11,400 nucleotides of DNA from Actinomycetota bacterium (GCA_003164655.1 PLTW01000211.1:6717-18116), one strand, 5' to 3'; shown: positions 1-7,442, numbered from the stretch's first letter. Made by a program: numbers and translations. Notes: a model not told the origin generated them from the sequence alone.

Positions 1-300
1 GCCTGCGACATCTCCAAGGTCACCTGCGCCGTCGCCGTACAGCGGGACGGTGAGACCTGCACCCAGTGCCGCATCGCCTTCGGCGCCGTCGCGCCGATCC
101 CCGTGCGGGCGCGCAACGTCGAGGGAGGGCTCGAGGGGCGGCGGATCGACGCGCTGGCCGCCAGTGAATGCGCCGCCCTCGTCGACAAGGACATCTCTCC
201 CATCGACGACATCAGGTGCACCGAGCTCTATCGCAGAGAAGCGGCCGCCGTACTCTTCAAGGATGCATTCCAGACCGCATGGGAGCGTGCCCGATGCTGA
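1..300 (+). CDS. Molybdenum hydroxylase FAD subunit, C-terminal part (cut by window edge)
   Basis: This is the last 99 codons of a CoxM/XdhB-type FAD-binding subunit; its start lies before the window. The reading frame is open from base 1 to the TGA at 298-300. The segment corresponds to the CO-dehydrogenase flavoprotein C-terminal domain. It contains FGAVAPIPVRA, and DISPIDDIR followed by ELYRREAA, which match the same motifs in the complete FAD subunit at 830-1729 (LGAVAAVPVRA, HISPIDDLR, ARYR). In this family the subunit takes electrons from the Fe-S clusters through FAD. It overlaps the next gene by 7 bases, so the two are probably translationally coupled. The FAD-binding half is outside the window. 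The pair-like resemblance to the second FAD subunit is moderate, so this is an older paralogue rather than a fresh duplicate. Confidence 0.9.
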   Translation, partial: ACDISKVTCAVAVQRDGETCTQCRIAFGAVAPIPVRARNVEGGLEGRRIDALAASECAALVDKDISPIDDIRCTELYRREAAAVLFKDAFQTAWERARC

Positions 301-833
301 CCAGCTGCACCAACGCCATCGTCCTCACGGTGAACGGCGACGACCACATGCTGGTGGTCGAGCCCAACGACCTGCTCATCAACGTCCTGCGCAACGACCT
401 TGGCCTCACCGGCGCCAAGTACGGCTGCGGCACCGGCCAGTGCGGCGCGTGCACCGTCCTCATCGACGGGCAGCCCACGCTCAGCTGCATCACTTTGGCG
501 GTCGCCTGCGACGGCAAGAAGGTCACGACCATCGAGGGCATCACCGGCCCCGACGGAGGTCTGCACCCCATCCAGGAGGAGTTCCTCAACGAGAACGCGG
601 TGCAGTGCGGGTTCTGCACGCCGGGCATGATTCTGATGGCCGGCGACCTGCTGCAACGCAATCCGCACCCGACCGAAGACGAGATCCGGCACCACATCAA
701 GGGCAATATCTGCCGCTGTACCGGCTACAACGGCATCGTCAGGGCGATCCAGAACGCGGCCCAGCGGATGGCTGCCGGAGAGAAACCACTGGAGGCGCTG
801 GGTACGACGGTCCGCGAGGTGGTCAAGCGATGA
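294..833 (+). CDS. Molybdenum hydroxylase [2Fe-2S] subunit, copy 1 (CoxS/XdhC type)
   Basis: This 179-residue small subunit carries the two [2Fe-2S] clusters that pass electrons from the Mo site to FAD. The plant-ferredoxin-type cluster ligands are Cys45, Cys50, Cys53 and Cys65 (GCGTGQCGACTVLIDG). The second, C-terminal four-helix domain has Cys105 and Cys108 (QCGFCTPG) and Cys140 and Cys142 (CRCTGY). All eight ligands are present. I chose the ATG at 294 because GGGAG at 281-285 sits 8 bases upstream and it gives the family's N-terminus; the frame is open further upstream but that part is only the preceding gene in another phase. The C-terminal tail after the second cluster (EKPLEALGTTVREVVKR) is somewhat long. 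The gene ends in an ATGA overlap with the following FAD subunit. It resembles copy 2 clearly but only in part, mainly around the cluster motifs. Confidence 0.95.
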   Translation: MLTSCTNAIVLTVNGDDHMLVVEPNDLLINVLRNDLGLTGAKYGCGTGQCGACTVLIDGQPTLSCITLAVACDGKKVTTIEGITGPDGGLHPIQEEFLNENAVQCGFCTPGMILMAGDLLQRNPHPTEDEIRHHIKGNICRCTGYNGIVRAIQNAAQRMAAGEKPLEALGTTVREVVKR

Positions 834-1729
834 GTCTCCAGTCTTATGTCAGGCCGCGGGGGCTCGACGACGCCCTGGCCGCACTGGCCGATCCGCGCAC
901 CAGGCCGCTCATCATAGCGGGGGGCACGGACGTCATTCCGGCGATGCGCAAGATGCGCCTCGGCGAACCTCAGGCGGCCGGCGACGACGATGACCGCCCG
1001 GGAGTTGTGGTAGATCTCAGCCAGCTCGACGAGCTGAGGGGCATCGGCGAGAAGGACGGCATGCTGCTCATCGGCGCCGCTACGACCATGGGTGCGATCG
1101 CCAGGCACGAGCTTGTCAAGGACCGGGCGCCCGCGCTCGCCGCGGCAGCCGCGTCGGTGGGCAGCCCGCTTGTCCGCAATCGGGCGACGGTCGGCGGCAA
1201 TCTCGCCACCGCATCGCCCTCGGCCGACACGGCGCCGGCGCTGCTCGCTGCAAACGCGGTCCTCGGACTCGCCAGCGCCCGGCAGGGCCGTCGCGAAGTC
1301 AGCATCACCGACTTCTTCGTGGGCTATCGCCGCACGCTGCTCCAGCCCGGGGAGATCGTGGCGTACATTCTCCTGCCTCTCTCCCGGGGCCTCGTCCGCG
1401 GGCGGTTCGAAAAGGTGGGGCTGAGAAACGCCGACGCCATCAGCATGGTGTGCGTCGCCGTCGAAATGGAGCTGGACGGGCGCGTGTGCCGCGAAGCAAG
1501 GATCGGACTGGGCGCCGTCGCGGCCGTTCCCGTGCGGGCCTTCGCCGTGGAAGCGGCGCTCAAAGACCGGGAGATCGACGAGGCGGTAGCCAGGGAGTGC
1601 GCCAAGCTGGTGCACGAGCACATCTCGCCGATAGACGACTTGCGGGCATCGGCCCGCTACCGTTCGTGGGTCGCCGAGGCGGTCGTCGCCCGCATGATAA
1701 TCGATATGGCCTGCAAAGCGAGGTCGTGA
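830..1729 (+). CDS. Molybdenum hydroxylase FAD-binding subunit (CoxM/XdhB type)
   Basis: This complete 299-residue medium subunit has the usual family length. Its N-terminal FAD-binding domain (PCMH fold) shows AGGTD at residues 30-34 and VRNRATVGGNLATASPSAD from residue 115, with TVGGN at 120-124 and ASPSAD after it; these are the conserved flavin-contacting loops. The C-terminal third is the CO-dehydrogenase flavoprotein C domain (LGAVAAVPVRA, HISPIDDLRASARYR). It probably hands electrons from the [2Fe-2S] subunit to NAD+, a quinone or another acceptor; which one is not visible. The frame stays open far upstream of 830, but that part overlaps other genes. The ATG at 830 has GAGGTGG at 816-822 and forms an ATGA overlap with the preceding stop. 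No extra cysteine-rich [4Fe-4S] insertion like that of 4-hydroxybenzoyl-CoA reductase beta subunits is present. Confidence 0.95.
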   Translation: MSLQSYVRPRGLDDALAALADPRTRPLIIAGGTDVIPAMRKMRLGEPQAAGDDDDRPGVVVDLSQLDELRGIGEKDGMLLIGAATTMGAIARHELVKDRAPALAAAAASVGSPLVRNRATVGGNLATASPSADTAPALLAANAVLGLASARQGRREVSITDFFVGYRRTLLQPGEIVAYILLPLSRGLVRGRFEKVGLRNADAISMVCVAVEMELDGRVCREARIGLGAVAAVPVRAFAVEAALKDREIDEAVARECAKLVHEHISPIDDLRASARYRSWVAEAVVARMIIDMACKARS

Positions 1730-2220
1730 TGGGTACCCAAGAGATAGAGATCCAGGTGAACGGACAGCCGCTGCGAGCCACGGTGGCCGTCGAGGCGACG
1801 CTGCTCGACGTTCTGCGCAACGAACTGGGGGTCGTCGAGGTCAAGAACGGCTGCGGGCAGGGAGACTGCGGGGCCTGCACCGTCCTGCTCGATGGCGACG
1901 CCGTCAACTCGTGTCTGACGCTTGCCGTCCAGGCCGACGGCCGGCAGGTGACGACCGTGAAAGGCCTGGGCTCGCCGGAAGCTCCACATCCGCTGCAGGA
2001 GAGCTTCGTGGCTCACGGCGCCGTGCAGTGCGGCTTCTGCAGCTCCGGGATGGTGCTCTCGGCGGCGTCCCTGATGAAGCAGAACCCGACGCCGACGCGC
2101 GCTGAGATCCGTGAGGCGATCTCCGGCAACCTGTGCCGCTGCACGGGCTACACCAAGATCGTGGATGCCATCGAAGAGGTCGCCAATAATGCGCGGCTCC
2201 TCGAGGAGCGTGCCTCATGA
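1729..2220 (+). CDS. Molybdenum hydroxylase [2Fe-2S] subunit, copy 2 (CoxS/XdhC type)
   Basis: This 163-residue small subunit is the second iron-sulphur protein of the operon. Cluster ligands are Cys42, Cys47, Cys50 and Cys62 in the ferredoxin-like domain (NGCGQGDCGACTVLLDG), then Cys101/Cys104 (QCGFCSSG) and Cys136/Cys138 (LCRCTGY). All eight are intact. The start at 1729 follows GAGG at 1720-1723 and overlaps the previous stop by one base (TGATG), which indicates coupled translation. The end overlaps the molybdopterin subunit by ATGA. Its position directly between an FAD subunit and the Mo subunit is the standard M-S-L order of CO-dehydrogenase-like operons, so this copy is the best candidate partner for the large subunit. 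Confidence 0.95.
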   Translation: MGTQEIEIQVNGQPLRATVAVEATLLDVLRNELGVVEVKNGCGQGDCGACTVLLDGDAVNSCLTLAVQADGRQVTTVKGLGSPEAPHPLQESFVAHGAVQCGFCSSGMVLSAASLMKQNPTPTRAEIREAISGNLCRCTGYTKIVDAIEEVANNARLLEERAS

Positions 2221-4565
2221 CGGATGCCGACAAGCCCACGAAGTACAGGCTGATCGGGCTGGCGCTTCCGCGCCACGATGCCCTCGACAAGGTCTACGGC
2301 CAGACGAAGTATGCCGACGACTTCACGATGCCCGGCACGCTGCATGCCAAAGTGCTCAGGAGCCGCTATGCCGCGGCCCGCATCGTCTCGATCGACACCA
2401 GCGCCGCCGAGCGGATGCCGGGCGTGCACGCGGTGCTCACCGCCAGGGACGTGCCGCGCAACGAGACGACCAGCAAGTTCGGCCAGACGCACTCAGCCGG
2501 CGGCTTCGAAGGCCTCTATCGGGTGCTCGCCGACAAGAAGGTGCGCTACATGGGCGAGGCGGTCGCGCTGGTGGCGGCCGAGACGCCCGAAACAGCCGCC
2601 CAGGCACTGCGGGCGATCGACGTGGTCTACGAGCCGCAGCCGGGCGTTTTCGACCCCGTCGAGGCGCTCAAACCGGACGCGTACCGCGTGGGCGAAGAAG
2701 ACACCAACGTCGTCTGCAGCTACAAGGTGCGCAAGGGCGACGTAGACGCCGCCTTCGCGCGGGCCGACGTCGTGGTCGAGAACGAATACAGGGTGCCGTT
2801 CGGCGATCACGTCTACCTCGAGCCGGAGTCCGGCACGGCGTGGATCGACGAGGACGGCGTTCTCACCATCCGCGCCTCGACGCAGGTCATCGAGCACTTC
2901 CGTGACGTCGCCGACATCCTGCGCCTGCCTCACAACAAGGTGCGCGTGATCGCCCCCATGCTCGGCGGCGGGTTCGGCGGCAAGGAGGACATCACGGTCG
3001 AGGCCTACCTGGCCCTTCTGGCCTACAGGACCAAGCGTCCGGTCAAGCTCACCTACACCCGCGAAGAGTCCATCCTGTCGCACTCCAAGCGGCATCCTTA
3101 CGTGATGCGCTACAAGACGGCCGCCACCGCGGACGGCAAGCTGGTGGCCATGGAATGCGAGCTCATCTCCGACGCGGGAGGGTACCCATTCCTGAGCCCA
3201 TGGGTCCTGCTGTACTCCACCGTGATGGCGACCGGGCCGTACAAGATCCCCAACGTGAAAGTCGACGCGCACGCGGTACTCACGAACAACACGTTCACGA
3301 GCGCCTACAGAGGGTTCGGTGCGCCTCAGGTCTGCTTTGCTTACGAGAGCCAGATGGACGCGGTCGCTGCGCAGCTCGGACTCACGCCGCTCGCCTTCCG
3401 CATGAAGAATTACCTGCACACAGGCGACGAGCTCGGGACCGGCTACGCGCTCGAGTCGGCCGTCCTCACCGACGAGACGGCCGAGCGCGCCCTGGCGGCG
3501 CTGGGCGAGCCGACCAAGCCGCGCTCTCCCTGGGAGAAGATCGGCAGGGGCATCGCCTCCGGCATGCAGAGCTACGGCCGTCTCGTCTATCTGCATGACT
3601 CGTCGCGTTCGTTCGTCGGCTTCGAGCTCGACGGCACGGTCGTTGTGCGCTGCGGCGTCCAGGACATCGGCGGCGGCCAGACGTCGTCCATCGCCCAGAT
3701 CACCGCTGAGGTGCTCGGGGTGTCGATGCAAGACGTGACCGTGTACTTCGGCGACACCGCCCTCACGCCGCTGGCGGGCACGACCACCGCCACGCGCATG
3801 CTCTACATGTCGGGCAACGCGACGCTCAAAGCGGCGCGAGCCGTCAGAGACGCGCTGGTCACAAAGGCCGCGGAGATGCTCGACGCGAGTCCGGACCGCA
3901 TCGCCATGGCAGACAAAACGTTCCGGGTGGTCGGCGACAAGGACCACTCGCTGTCGCTCATCGAAGTCCTCGAGGCATGCGCGTCGGACGGCATACCGCT
4001 GTCCAACCTCGCGCAGTTCAACGCCCCCGCCAGGGAGGTCAAGGAGTCGGCCAACGTCGAGGGTCAGATCCATCCCGACTACACGTTCGGCACCCATGCC
4101 GCTGAGGTCGCAGTCGACACCGTCACCGGCCAGGTCACCGTGCTGAAGCTCGTCGCGGCGTTCGATGTCGGCCAGGCGATCAACCGGCTCAGCGCCGAAG
4201 GTCAGCTCGAGGGCGGCACGGCCTGCGGGGCCGGCTACGCCTTGCTCGAAGACGTCAAGATGGACCGCGGCAGGACGGTGACCTGCGCGCTCGACACCTA
4301 CCTCGTGCCGACGGCGGCGGACCTGCCGGACGTGACGACCATCATGATCGAGTCGGGTGGCGGCATGGGGCCCTTCGGCGCCAAGGGCATCGGCGAGCCG
4401 TCGTCTACGTCGAGCGCACCGGCCGTCACCAACGCGGTGGCCGACGCTATCGGTATTCGCCTGACCCGGCTCCCGGTCTCACCCGAGCGCATCCTGACTG
4501 CCCTGAAGGAAGGGCAAGCCAAGAGGGACGACGCAGTCTCCAGACGCGTGCCCGAGCTTGCCTGA
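2217..4565 (+). CDS. Molybdenum hydroxylase molybdopterin-binding catalytic subunit (XdhA/CoxL-like)
   Basis: This 782-residue large subunit binds the Mo-molybdopterin cofactor and hydroxylates a substrate carbon with water-derived oxygen. Visible landmarks are the N-terminal aldehyde oxidase/xanthine dehydrogenase a/b hammerhead region (DKVYGQTKYADDF near residue 22), GGGFGGKED at 250-258, SAYRGFGAPQ at 362-371, and GAKGIGEP with Glu727, which matches the family's catalytic-base glutamate. The active-site loop is AYRGFG. Form I CO dehydrogenase has AYxCSFR instead, so this is not a classical CO-oxidising CoxL. Arg365 aligns with the arginine of the xanthine dehydrogenase FRGFG loop, so an N-heterocycle or aldehyde substrate is possible but unproven. 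GAGGAG at 2203-2208 precedes the ATG. It is the last gene of the operon. No maturation or cofactor genes are in view. Confidence 0.93.
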   Translation: MTDADKPTKYRLIGLALPRHDALDKVYGQTKYADDFTMPGTLHAKVLRSRYAAARIVSIDTSAAERMPGVHAVLTARDVPRNETTSKFGQTHSAGGFEGLYRVLADKKVRYMGEAVALVAAETPETAAQALRAIDVVYEPQPGVFDPVEALKPDAYRVGEEDTNVVCSYKVRKGDVDAAFARADVVVENEYRVPFGDHVYLEPESGTAWIDEDGVLTIRASTQVIEHFRDVADILRLPHNKVRVIAPMLGGGFGGKEDITVEAYLALLAYRTKRPVKLTYTREESILSHSKRHPYVMRYKTAATADGKLVAMECELISDAGGYPFLSPWVLLYSTVMATGPYKIPNVKVDAHAVLTNNTFTSAYRGFGAPQVCFAYESQMDAVAAQLGLTPLAFRMKNYLHTGDELGTGYALESAVLTDETAERALAALGEPTKPRSPWEKIGRGIASGMQSYGRLVYLHDSSRSFVGFELDGTVVVRCGVQDIGGGQTSSIAQITAEVLGVSMQDVTVYFGDTALTPLAGTTTATRMLYMSGNATLKAARAVRDALVTKAAEMLDASPDRIAMADKTFRVVGDKDHSLSLIEVLEACASDGIPLSNLAQFNAPAREVKESANVEGQIHPDYTFGTHAAEVAVDTVTGQVTVLKLVAAFDVGQAINRLSAEGQLEGGTACGAGYALLEDVKMDRGRTVTCALDTYLVPTAADLPDVTTIMIESGGGMGPFGAKGIGEPSSTSSAPAVTNAVADAIGIRLTRLPVSPERILTALKEGQAKRDDAVSRRVPELA

Positions 4566-4579
4566 GAGGCTGCTGAAAC

Positions 4580-4627
4580 AACCTCACTGAGAGCCGCCGC
4601 CGGAACCTCACTGAGAGCCACCGACGG
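4580..4627. repeat. Two tandem copies of a 24-bp repeat
   Basis: Units at 4580-4603 and 4604-4627 share the identical 16-base core AACCTCACTGAGAGCC and differ at two of the remaining eight positions. They lie 14 bases after the stop of the molybdopterin subunit and before the 3' end of the convergent aldo/keto reductase gene. CCGCCG at 4594-4599 can pair with CGGCGG at 4625-4630, so the block might also help end transcription, but the loop would be long and there is no T run. The origin is unknown. Confidence 0.75.
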
Positions 4628-4668
4628 CGGGCATGGTCGACGTGCGCCGCGCAGGTGAGGCTGGATCG

Positions 4669-5664
4669 CTAGCGATGGGTGACGCCCGCCCGGGCGCCGA
4701 TGGCCAGTTCGAAGTCGTTTGCGACTGCATCGCCGAGCGCCTCGTCGATCGCCGCCAGGGTGTCGGGCGCGAGCTTCAGCGCCGATGCCCTTGCGTTGTC
4801 GAGGACCTGTTCCGGACGCGAGGCGCCCACGATCGCCGAAGCGACCTCCTGGCGGCGCAGCACCCAGGCAAGCCCCAGATGGGCCAGTGACAGGCCGGCC
4901 TGTCGGGCGACTGGACGCAACCGCTGCACCGCCTCCAGGACCGGCTCACGCAGCCAGCGTTGCACGAACTGACCCATGTCCTCACTGGCGGCACGCGAGT
5001 CGGGCGGCGGCGCCTGACCTGGGAGATACTTGCCCGTCAGCACTCCCTGCGCCAGGGGCGACCAGACGATCTGGCCGATCCCCTGGTCGGCACAGAGTGC
5101 GAAGACCTCGCGCTCCGGGCCGCGCCACAGCATGTTGTACTGCGGCTGGGACGAGACGAACTTCTCGGCGCCGGCTACCTCGAGCGCCGCGTGGATCTGC
5201 TCGGGGGTCCACTCGCTGAAGCCGATGAAGCGCGCCTTGCCGGCCCGCACGACCTCGCTCAAGGCCTCCATCGTCTCCTCGATCGGTGTCTCGGCGTCGA
5301 AGCGGTGGCACTGGTAGAGATCGACGTGGTCGGTGCGCAGGCGCGCCAGTGAGGCGTCGATCTGGGTGTGCACCTCGGTTGCCGAGAGCCCGCCCCCGTG
5401 ACCGTCGGCCATCGGCCAGAACAGCTTCGTGGCCAAAATGTACGAGTCGCGCGGGTAGTCCGACAGGATCTCACCCCAGGCCTGCTCGGCGGCCCCGCGG
5501 CCATAGACGTTCGCGGTGTCGAAGAAGTTGATGCCGGCGTCGAACGCCGCCCGCGTGCATGCCTGGGTGGCGTCGCGGCTCACTCCCCCGGAGTAGGTCA
5601 GCCACGATCCGAGTGAGATCTCGGAGATGTGCAGGTCGCTGCTGCCCAGCGTGCGGTATTCCAT
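4669..5664 (-). CDS. Aldo/keto reductase
   Basis: This 331-residue NADPH-type oxidoreductase has the TIM-barrel aldo/keto reductase fold and reduces aldehydes or ketones in the cytoplasm. The catalytic tetrad is complete: Asp49 and Tyr54 (FFDTANVYGRG), Lys80 (LATKLF) and His120 (DLYQCHRFD). Later family motifs are IGFSEWTPEQIHAA, SSQPQYNMLWR, and SPLAQGVLTGKY near two-thirds of the length, then the C-terminal AIVGASRPEQVLDN cofactor region. The pattern is nearest the potassium-channel-beta-like/YajO-type branch; the substrate is unknown. Two adjacent ATGs are possible (5667 or 5664). AGGAGG (complement of 5671-5676) is 6 bases from the second and only 3 from the first, so I chose 5664. The frame is open much further upstream, but that part is antisense or off-frame to the DUF3089 gene. 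It is convergent with the Mo hydroxylase operon. Confidence 0.93.
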   Translation of the reverse strand: MEYRTLGSSDLHISEISLGSWLTYSGGVSRDATQACTRAAFDAGINFFDTANVYGRGAAEQAWGEILSDYPRDSYILATKLFWPMADGHGGGLSATEVHTQIDASLARLRTDHVDLYQCHRFDAETPIEETMEALSEVVRAGKARFIGFSEWTPEQIHAALEVAGAEKFVSSQPQYNMLWRGPEREVFALCADQGIGQIVWSPLAQGVLTGKYLPGQAPPPDSRAASEDMGQFVQRWLREPVLEAVQRLRPVARQAGLSLAHLGLAWVLRRQEVASAIVGASRPEQVLDNARASALKLAPDTLAAIDEALGDAVANDFELAIGARAGVTHR

Positions 5665-5670
5665 CATCGG

Positions 5671-5676
5671 CCTCCT
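5671..5676 (-). promoter_or_regulatory. Ribosome binding site of the aldo/keto reductase
   Basis: The minus strand reads AGGAGG here, 6 bases before the ATG at 5664. The spacing favours the second of two adjacent ATG codons. Confidence 0.7.
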
Positions 5677-5842
5677 GGAGAAGTGAGTGCCCGGCGTCTT
5701 GTCGCGCGGGACCATGGCGACCGCGCCAGTGAAACGTGCGTTTTGCAGCCGGCTGGCTCCCCAGATGATGTTGCCGCCGTGGGAGGCGCTGAAACAATCA
5801 GATCGCAGTCCGGCCAGGGCGCGGCGTCGTCGCGACCGATGT

Positions 5843-5876
5843 GCAGCCGACTTCCAACTCCTTTGGGGTCGGCAGC
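5843..5876 (-). terminator. Possible hairpin terminator of the DUF3089 gene
   Basis: GCAGCCGAC (5843-5851) pairs with GTCGGCAGC (5868-5876): nine positions with one mismatch and a 16-base loop. It starts three bases past the DUF3089 stop codon in the direction of transcription. There is no T run after it, so this is only a candidate; many high-GC terminators lack one. Confidence 0.35.
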
Positions 5877-5879
5877 CCT

Positions 5880-7280
5880 CTAGTCCTTGCCGAAGAAACG
5901 CTCGACCCGGTTGGCGGCGTTCGCCCTGACGTCGAAGAAGTAGAGCGGATAGTCGAAGGGGTGAAAGACGCCCGTGGGAAACCCGCCCGGGGTGTAGTAC
6001 GGCGGCTTGGCCGGGTCGACGGTGCTGCAGATCACCACGCCCTTGGCCTTGTCGACGCGGGCATCGGCGAGACCCATCACGCGCTTGATGGCGCCATTGC
6101 TGTTGAGCACCGGGGTCCCGGTCGCCGGGTTCAGCTCGATCGAGCCCAGGTTCTGTTTGGCGGTCGCCTCGGTCTGTGTCCTGGTCCAGGTGATCGGGTT
6201 GATGGCCAGGCCTCCGGGCAGCAGCACAGGGTTCGTGCCCTCGACCGTGGGAGCCTCGGTGTTCCACGAGACGATGACCCCGGTGTCGTTGGCACCCGTG
6301 GCGAACTTCAGGTTGGGATTCTGGGCGAGGTAGCGCGGCGTGATCGAGTAGCCCACGACATAGGCGGCGATCATCCGCTTGTACACGGCGGGCCGTGCTT
6401 TCATGTACTTCGCGAGAAGGTTCGCCAGCACGTTCGAGCCCAGCGAGTGGCCGGCCAGGATGAACGGGCGGCCGTGGTTGAAGTGCCTGATGAAGTAGTC
6501 GAACGCCGCGATCCCGTCCAGCGTCGGTGCGCCGGCCACGATCTTGACCTGCTGAGCCTGGGGCAGAGCGGCGCGGGCTGCGGAGTCGGCTTGCCGATAG
6601 TAGGGCGCGTAGACATTGGCGAAGGTGCTGAAGGCGGTAGCCTGCCGCTGAAAGGCCACCTGGGCGCCCTTCATCATGGCTGGGTCGTTGACGGGGCAGA
6701 TGATCGGCCCGCCCGGGGCCCTCGTGTAGGCGGTCGGGTAAAGGTAGAAGACGTCGACCCTCTTGAGAGGCTTGCTGGGCAGGGCCAGCCAATGTGCGCG
6801 CGTGGTGTAGTCGGTGGTGCCGGCCGCTCCGATCGTGAACCCGAGGCTCTTGCTCCACGGCCCCGAGACCCAGGCGCTTGTCGCCCGCACTCGGGCGGTG
6901 AGACCGACGTTCACCGGCAGGGCCGTGCTGCTCTTCCACGAGAGCCCGGCGATGCCGGTCTTCCTGAGGATCAGGACGGCGCCATTTCGTTTGAGCTGGT
7001 AGACGCGCAGCTCGTAGGCGCCGGCGCCGCTTGCCTTGCTCCAGGTGAAGGTCGGCGTGAGCGGCGCGATGTGACTCTGGGGCGCGCTCAGCGTGGGCTT
7101 GCCAAGAGTGACGCCGACGACGGCGCTCGGCGCGGACGCGCTCGCCATTGCGGCGGCGCCGAAAAGCCCGCCAAGAAGAACCAGCACCGCCGGCCCTGCC
7201 ACAAGCGAGACGTGCCGCAAACGAGACGACCGACGTGGGCGGGATCGTTGAAGAAGAGCCCTCCGGCGAAGTGCGTGCAT
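5880..7280 (-). CDS. Exported alpha/beta hydrolase, DUF3089 family, with beta-sandwich-like N-terminal segment
   Basis: This 466-residue protein has a basic N-terminus (residues 1-22), a hydrophobic stretch (about 23-47) and an Ala/Ser-rich possible cleavage area (about 43-51), so it is secreted or membrane-anchored. Residues about 60-152 look like a fibronectin-III/Ig-type segment (PTLSAPQSHI, PTFTWSKASGAGAYELRVY, GPWSKSLGFTI). From about 155 it matches DUF3089 hydrolases: DVFYLYPTAY near 176, the nucleophile elbow GHSLGS with Ser279, and FHPFDYPLYFFDVRAN with His440 near the C-terminus as the likely catalytic histidine. The substrate is unknown; lipase/esterase-like activity is an inference from the fold. 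I chose the ATG at 7280 because GGAGAG (7286-7291) is 5 bases upstream; an ATG ten codons earlier (7310) has no such site. Confidence 0.88.
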   Translation of the reverse strand: MHALRRRALLQRSRPRRSSRLRHVSLVAGPAVLVLLGGLFGAAAMASASAPSAVVGVTLGKPTLSAPQSHIAPLTPTFTWSKASGAGAYELRVYQLKRNGAVLILRKTGIAGLSWKSSTALPVNVGLTARVRATSAWVSGPWSKSLGFTIGAAGTTDYTTRAHWLALPSKPLKRVDVFYLYPTAYTRAPGGPIICPVNDPAMMKGAQVAFQRQATAFSTFANVYAPYYRQADSAARAALPQAQQVKIVAGAPTLDGIAAFDYFIRHFNHGRPFILAGHSLGSNVLANLLAKYMKARPAVYKRMIAAYVVGYSITPRYLAQNPNLKFATGANDTGVIVSWNTEAPTVEGTNPVLLPGGLAINPITWTRTQTEATAKQNLGSIELNPATGTPVLNSNGAIKRVMGLADARVDKAKGVVICSTVDPAKPPYYTPGGFPTGVFHPFDYPLYFFDVRANAANRVERFFGKD

Positions 7281-7285
7281 GGCTT

Positions 7286-7291
7286 CTCTCC
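7286..7291 (-). promoter_or_regulatory. Ribosome binding site of the DUF3089 gene
   Basis: The minus strand reads GGAGAG, 5 bases from the ATG at 7280. It decides between this start and the ATG at 7310, which lacks a comparable site. Confidence 0.6.
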
Positions 7292-7423
7292 GATCCCGCA
7301 CAGGGCGCATGGCGCCGCCGCGAATCGCGCCGCCTGCGGTGGCGCTTCGCTTGGCGCATCGACTGCTACGGCGGCGGACTTGAATGTTGGTGCGTCAACC
7401 GCTCTGCCGCCACGACGGCAGGT

Positions 7424-7442
7424 GTGTGACTGAAAGTCACAC
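7424..7442. terminator. Perfect 8-bp inverted repeat with a 3-base loop; possible terminator of DUF4395 gene
   Basis: GTGTGACT (7424-7431) and AGTCACAC (7435-7442) are exact complements around GAA. The hairpin lies 35 bases past the DUF4395 stop and 144 bases before the DUF3089 start. A second small stem follows in the direction of minus-strand transcription (TGCCG 7405-7409 with CGGCA 7416-7420). No T run follows, so it could equally be an operator for the downstream DUF3089 gene. The rest of 7281-7476 shows no gene. Confidence 0.45.

Larger units (their letters stand above)
5665..5879. other. Intergenic spacer between the DUF3089 and aldo/keto reductase genes
   Basis: About 215 bases lie between two minus-strand genes. 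I see the aldo/keto reductase ribosome binding site, a hairpin just after the DUF3089 stop (5843-5876), and a common GC-rich palindrome CAGCCGGCTG at 5746-5755. No convincing -35/-10 pair for the aldo/keto reductase is visible, so the two genes may be co-transcribed or use a poor-consensus promoter. Confidence 0.4.

Noticed and set aside
50..829. Upstream extension of the complete FAD subunit
   Set aside because: The added sequence is Arg/Pro/His-rich and overlaps the first FeS subunit; the start at 830 has a ribosome binding site and the family N-terminus.
2493..4097. Minus-strand open frame of 534 codons opposite the molybdopterin subunit
   Set aside because: It is antisense to a strongly supported gene, its translation is Arg/His/Val-rich with no family motif, and such frames are expected in high-GC coding DNA.
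1..4565. Assignment as 4-hydroxybenzoyl-CoA reductase or form I CO dehydrogenase
   Set aside because: The complete FAD subunit lacks the [4Fe-4S] insertion of the former, and the large subunit lacks the AYxCSFR loop of the latter.
4669..7359. A single 896-codon minus-strand frame, which would be an aldo/keto reductase with a long N-terminal extension
   Set aside because: The extension is off-frame to DUF3089 and low-complexity Arg/Ser/His-rich; the ATG at 5664 has its own AGGAGG and a standard family N-terminus.
5841..7433. Plus-strand open frame of 530 codons opposite DUF3089
   Set aside because: It is a codon-phase shadow of the DUF3089 gene; the product has no recognisable domain and no membrane or signal pattern.
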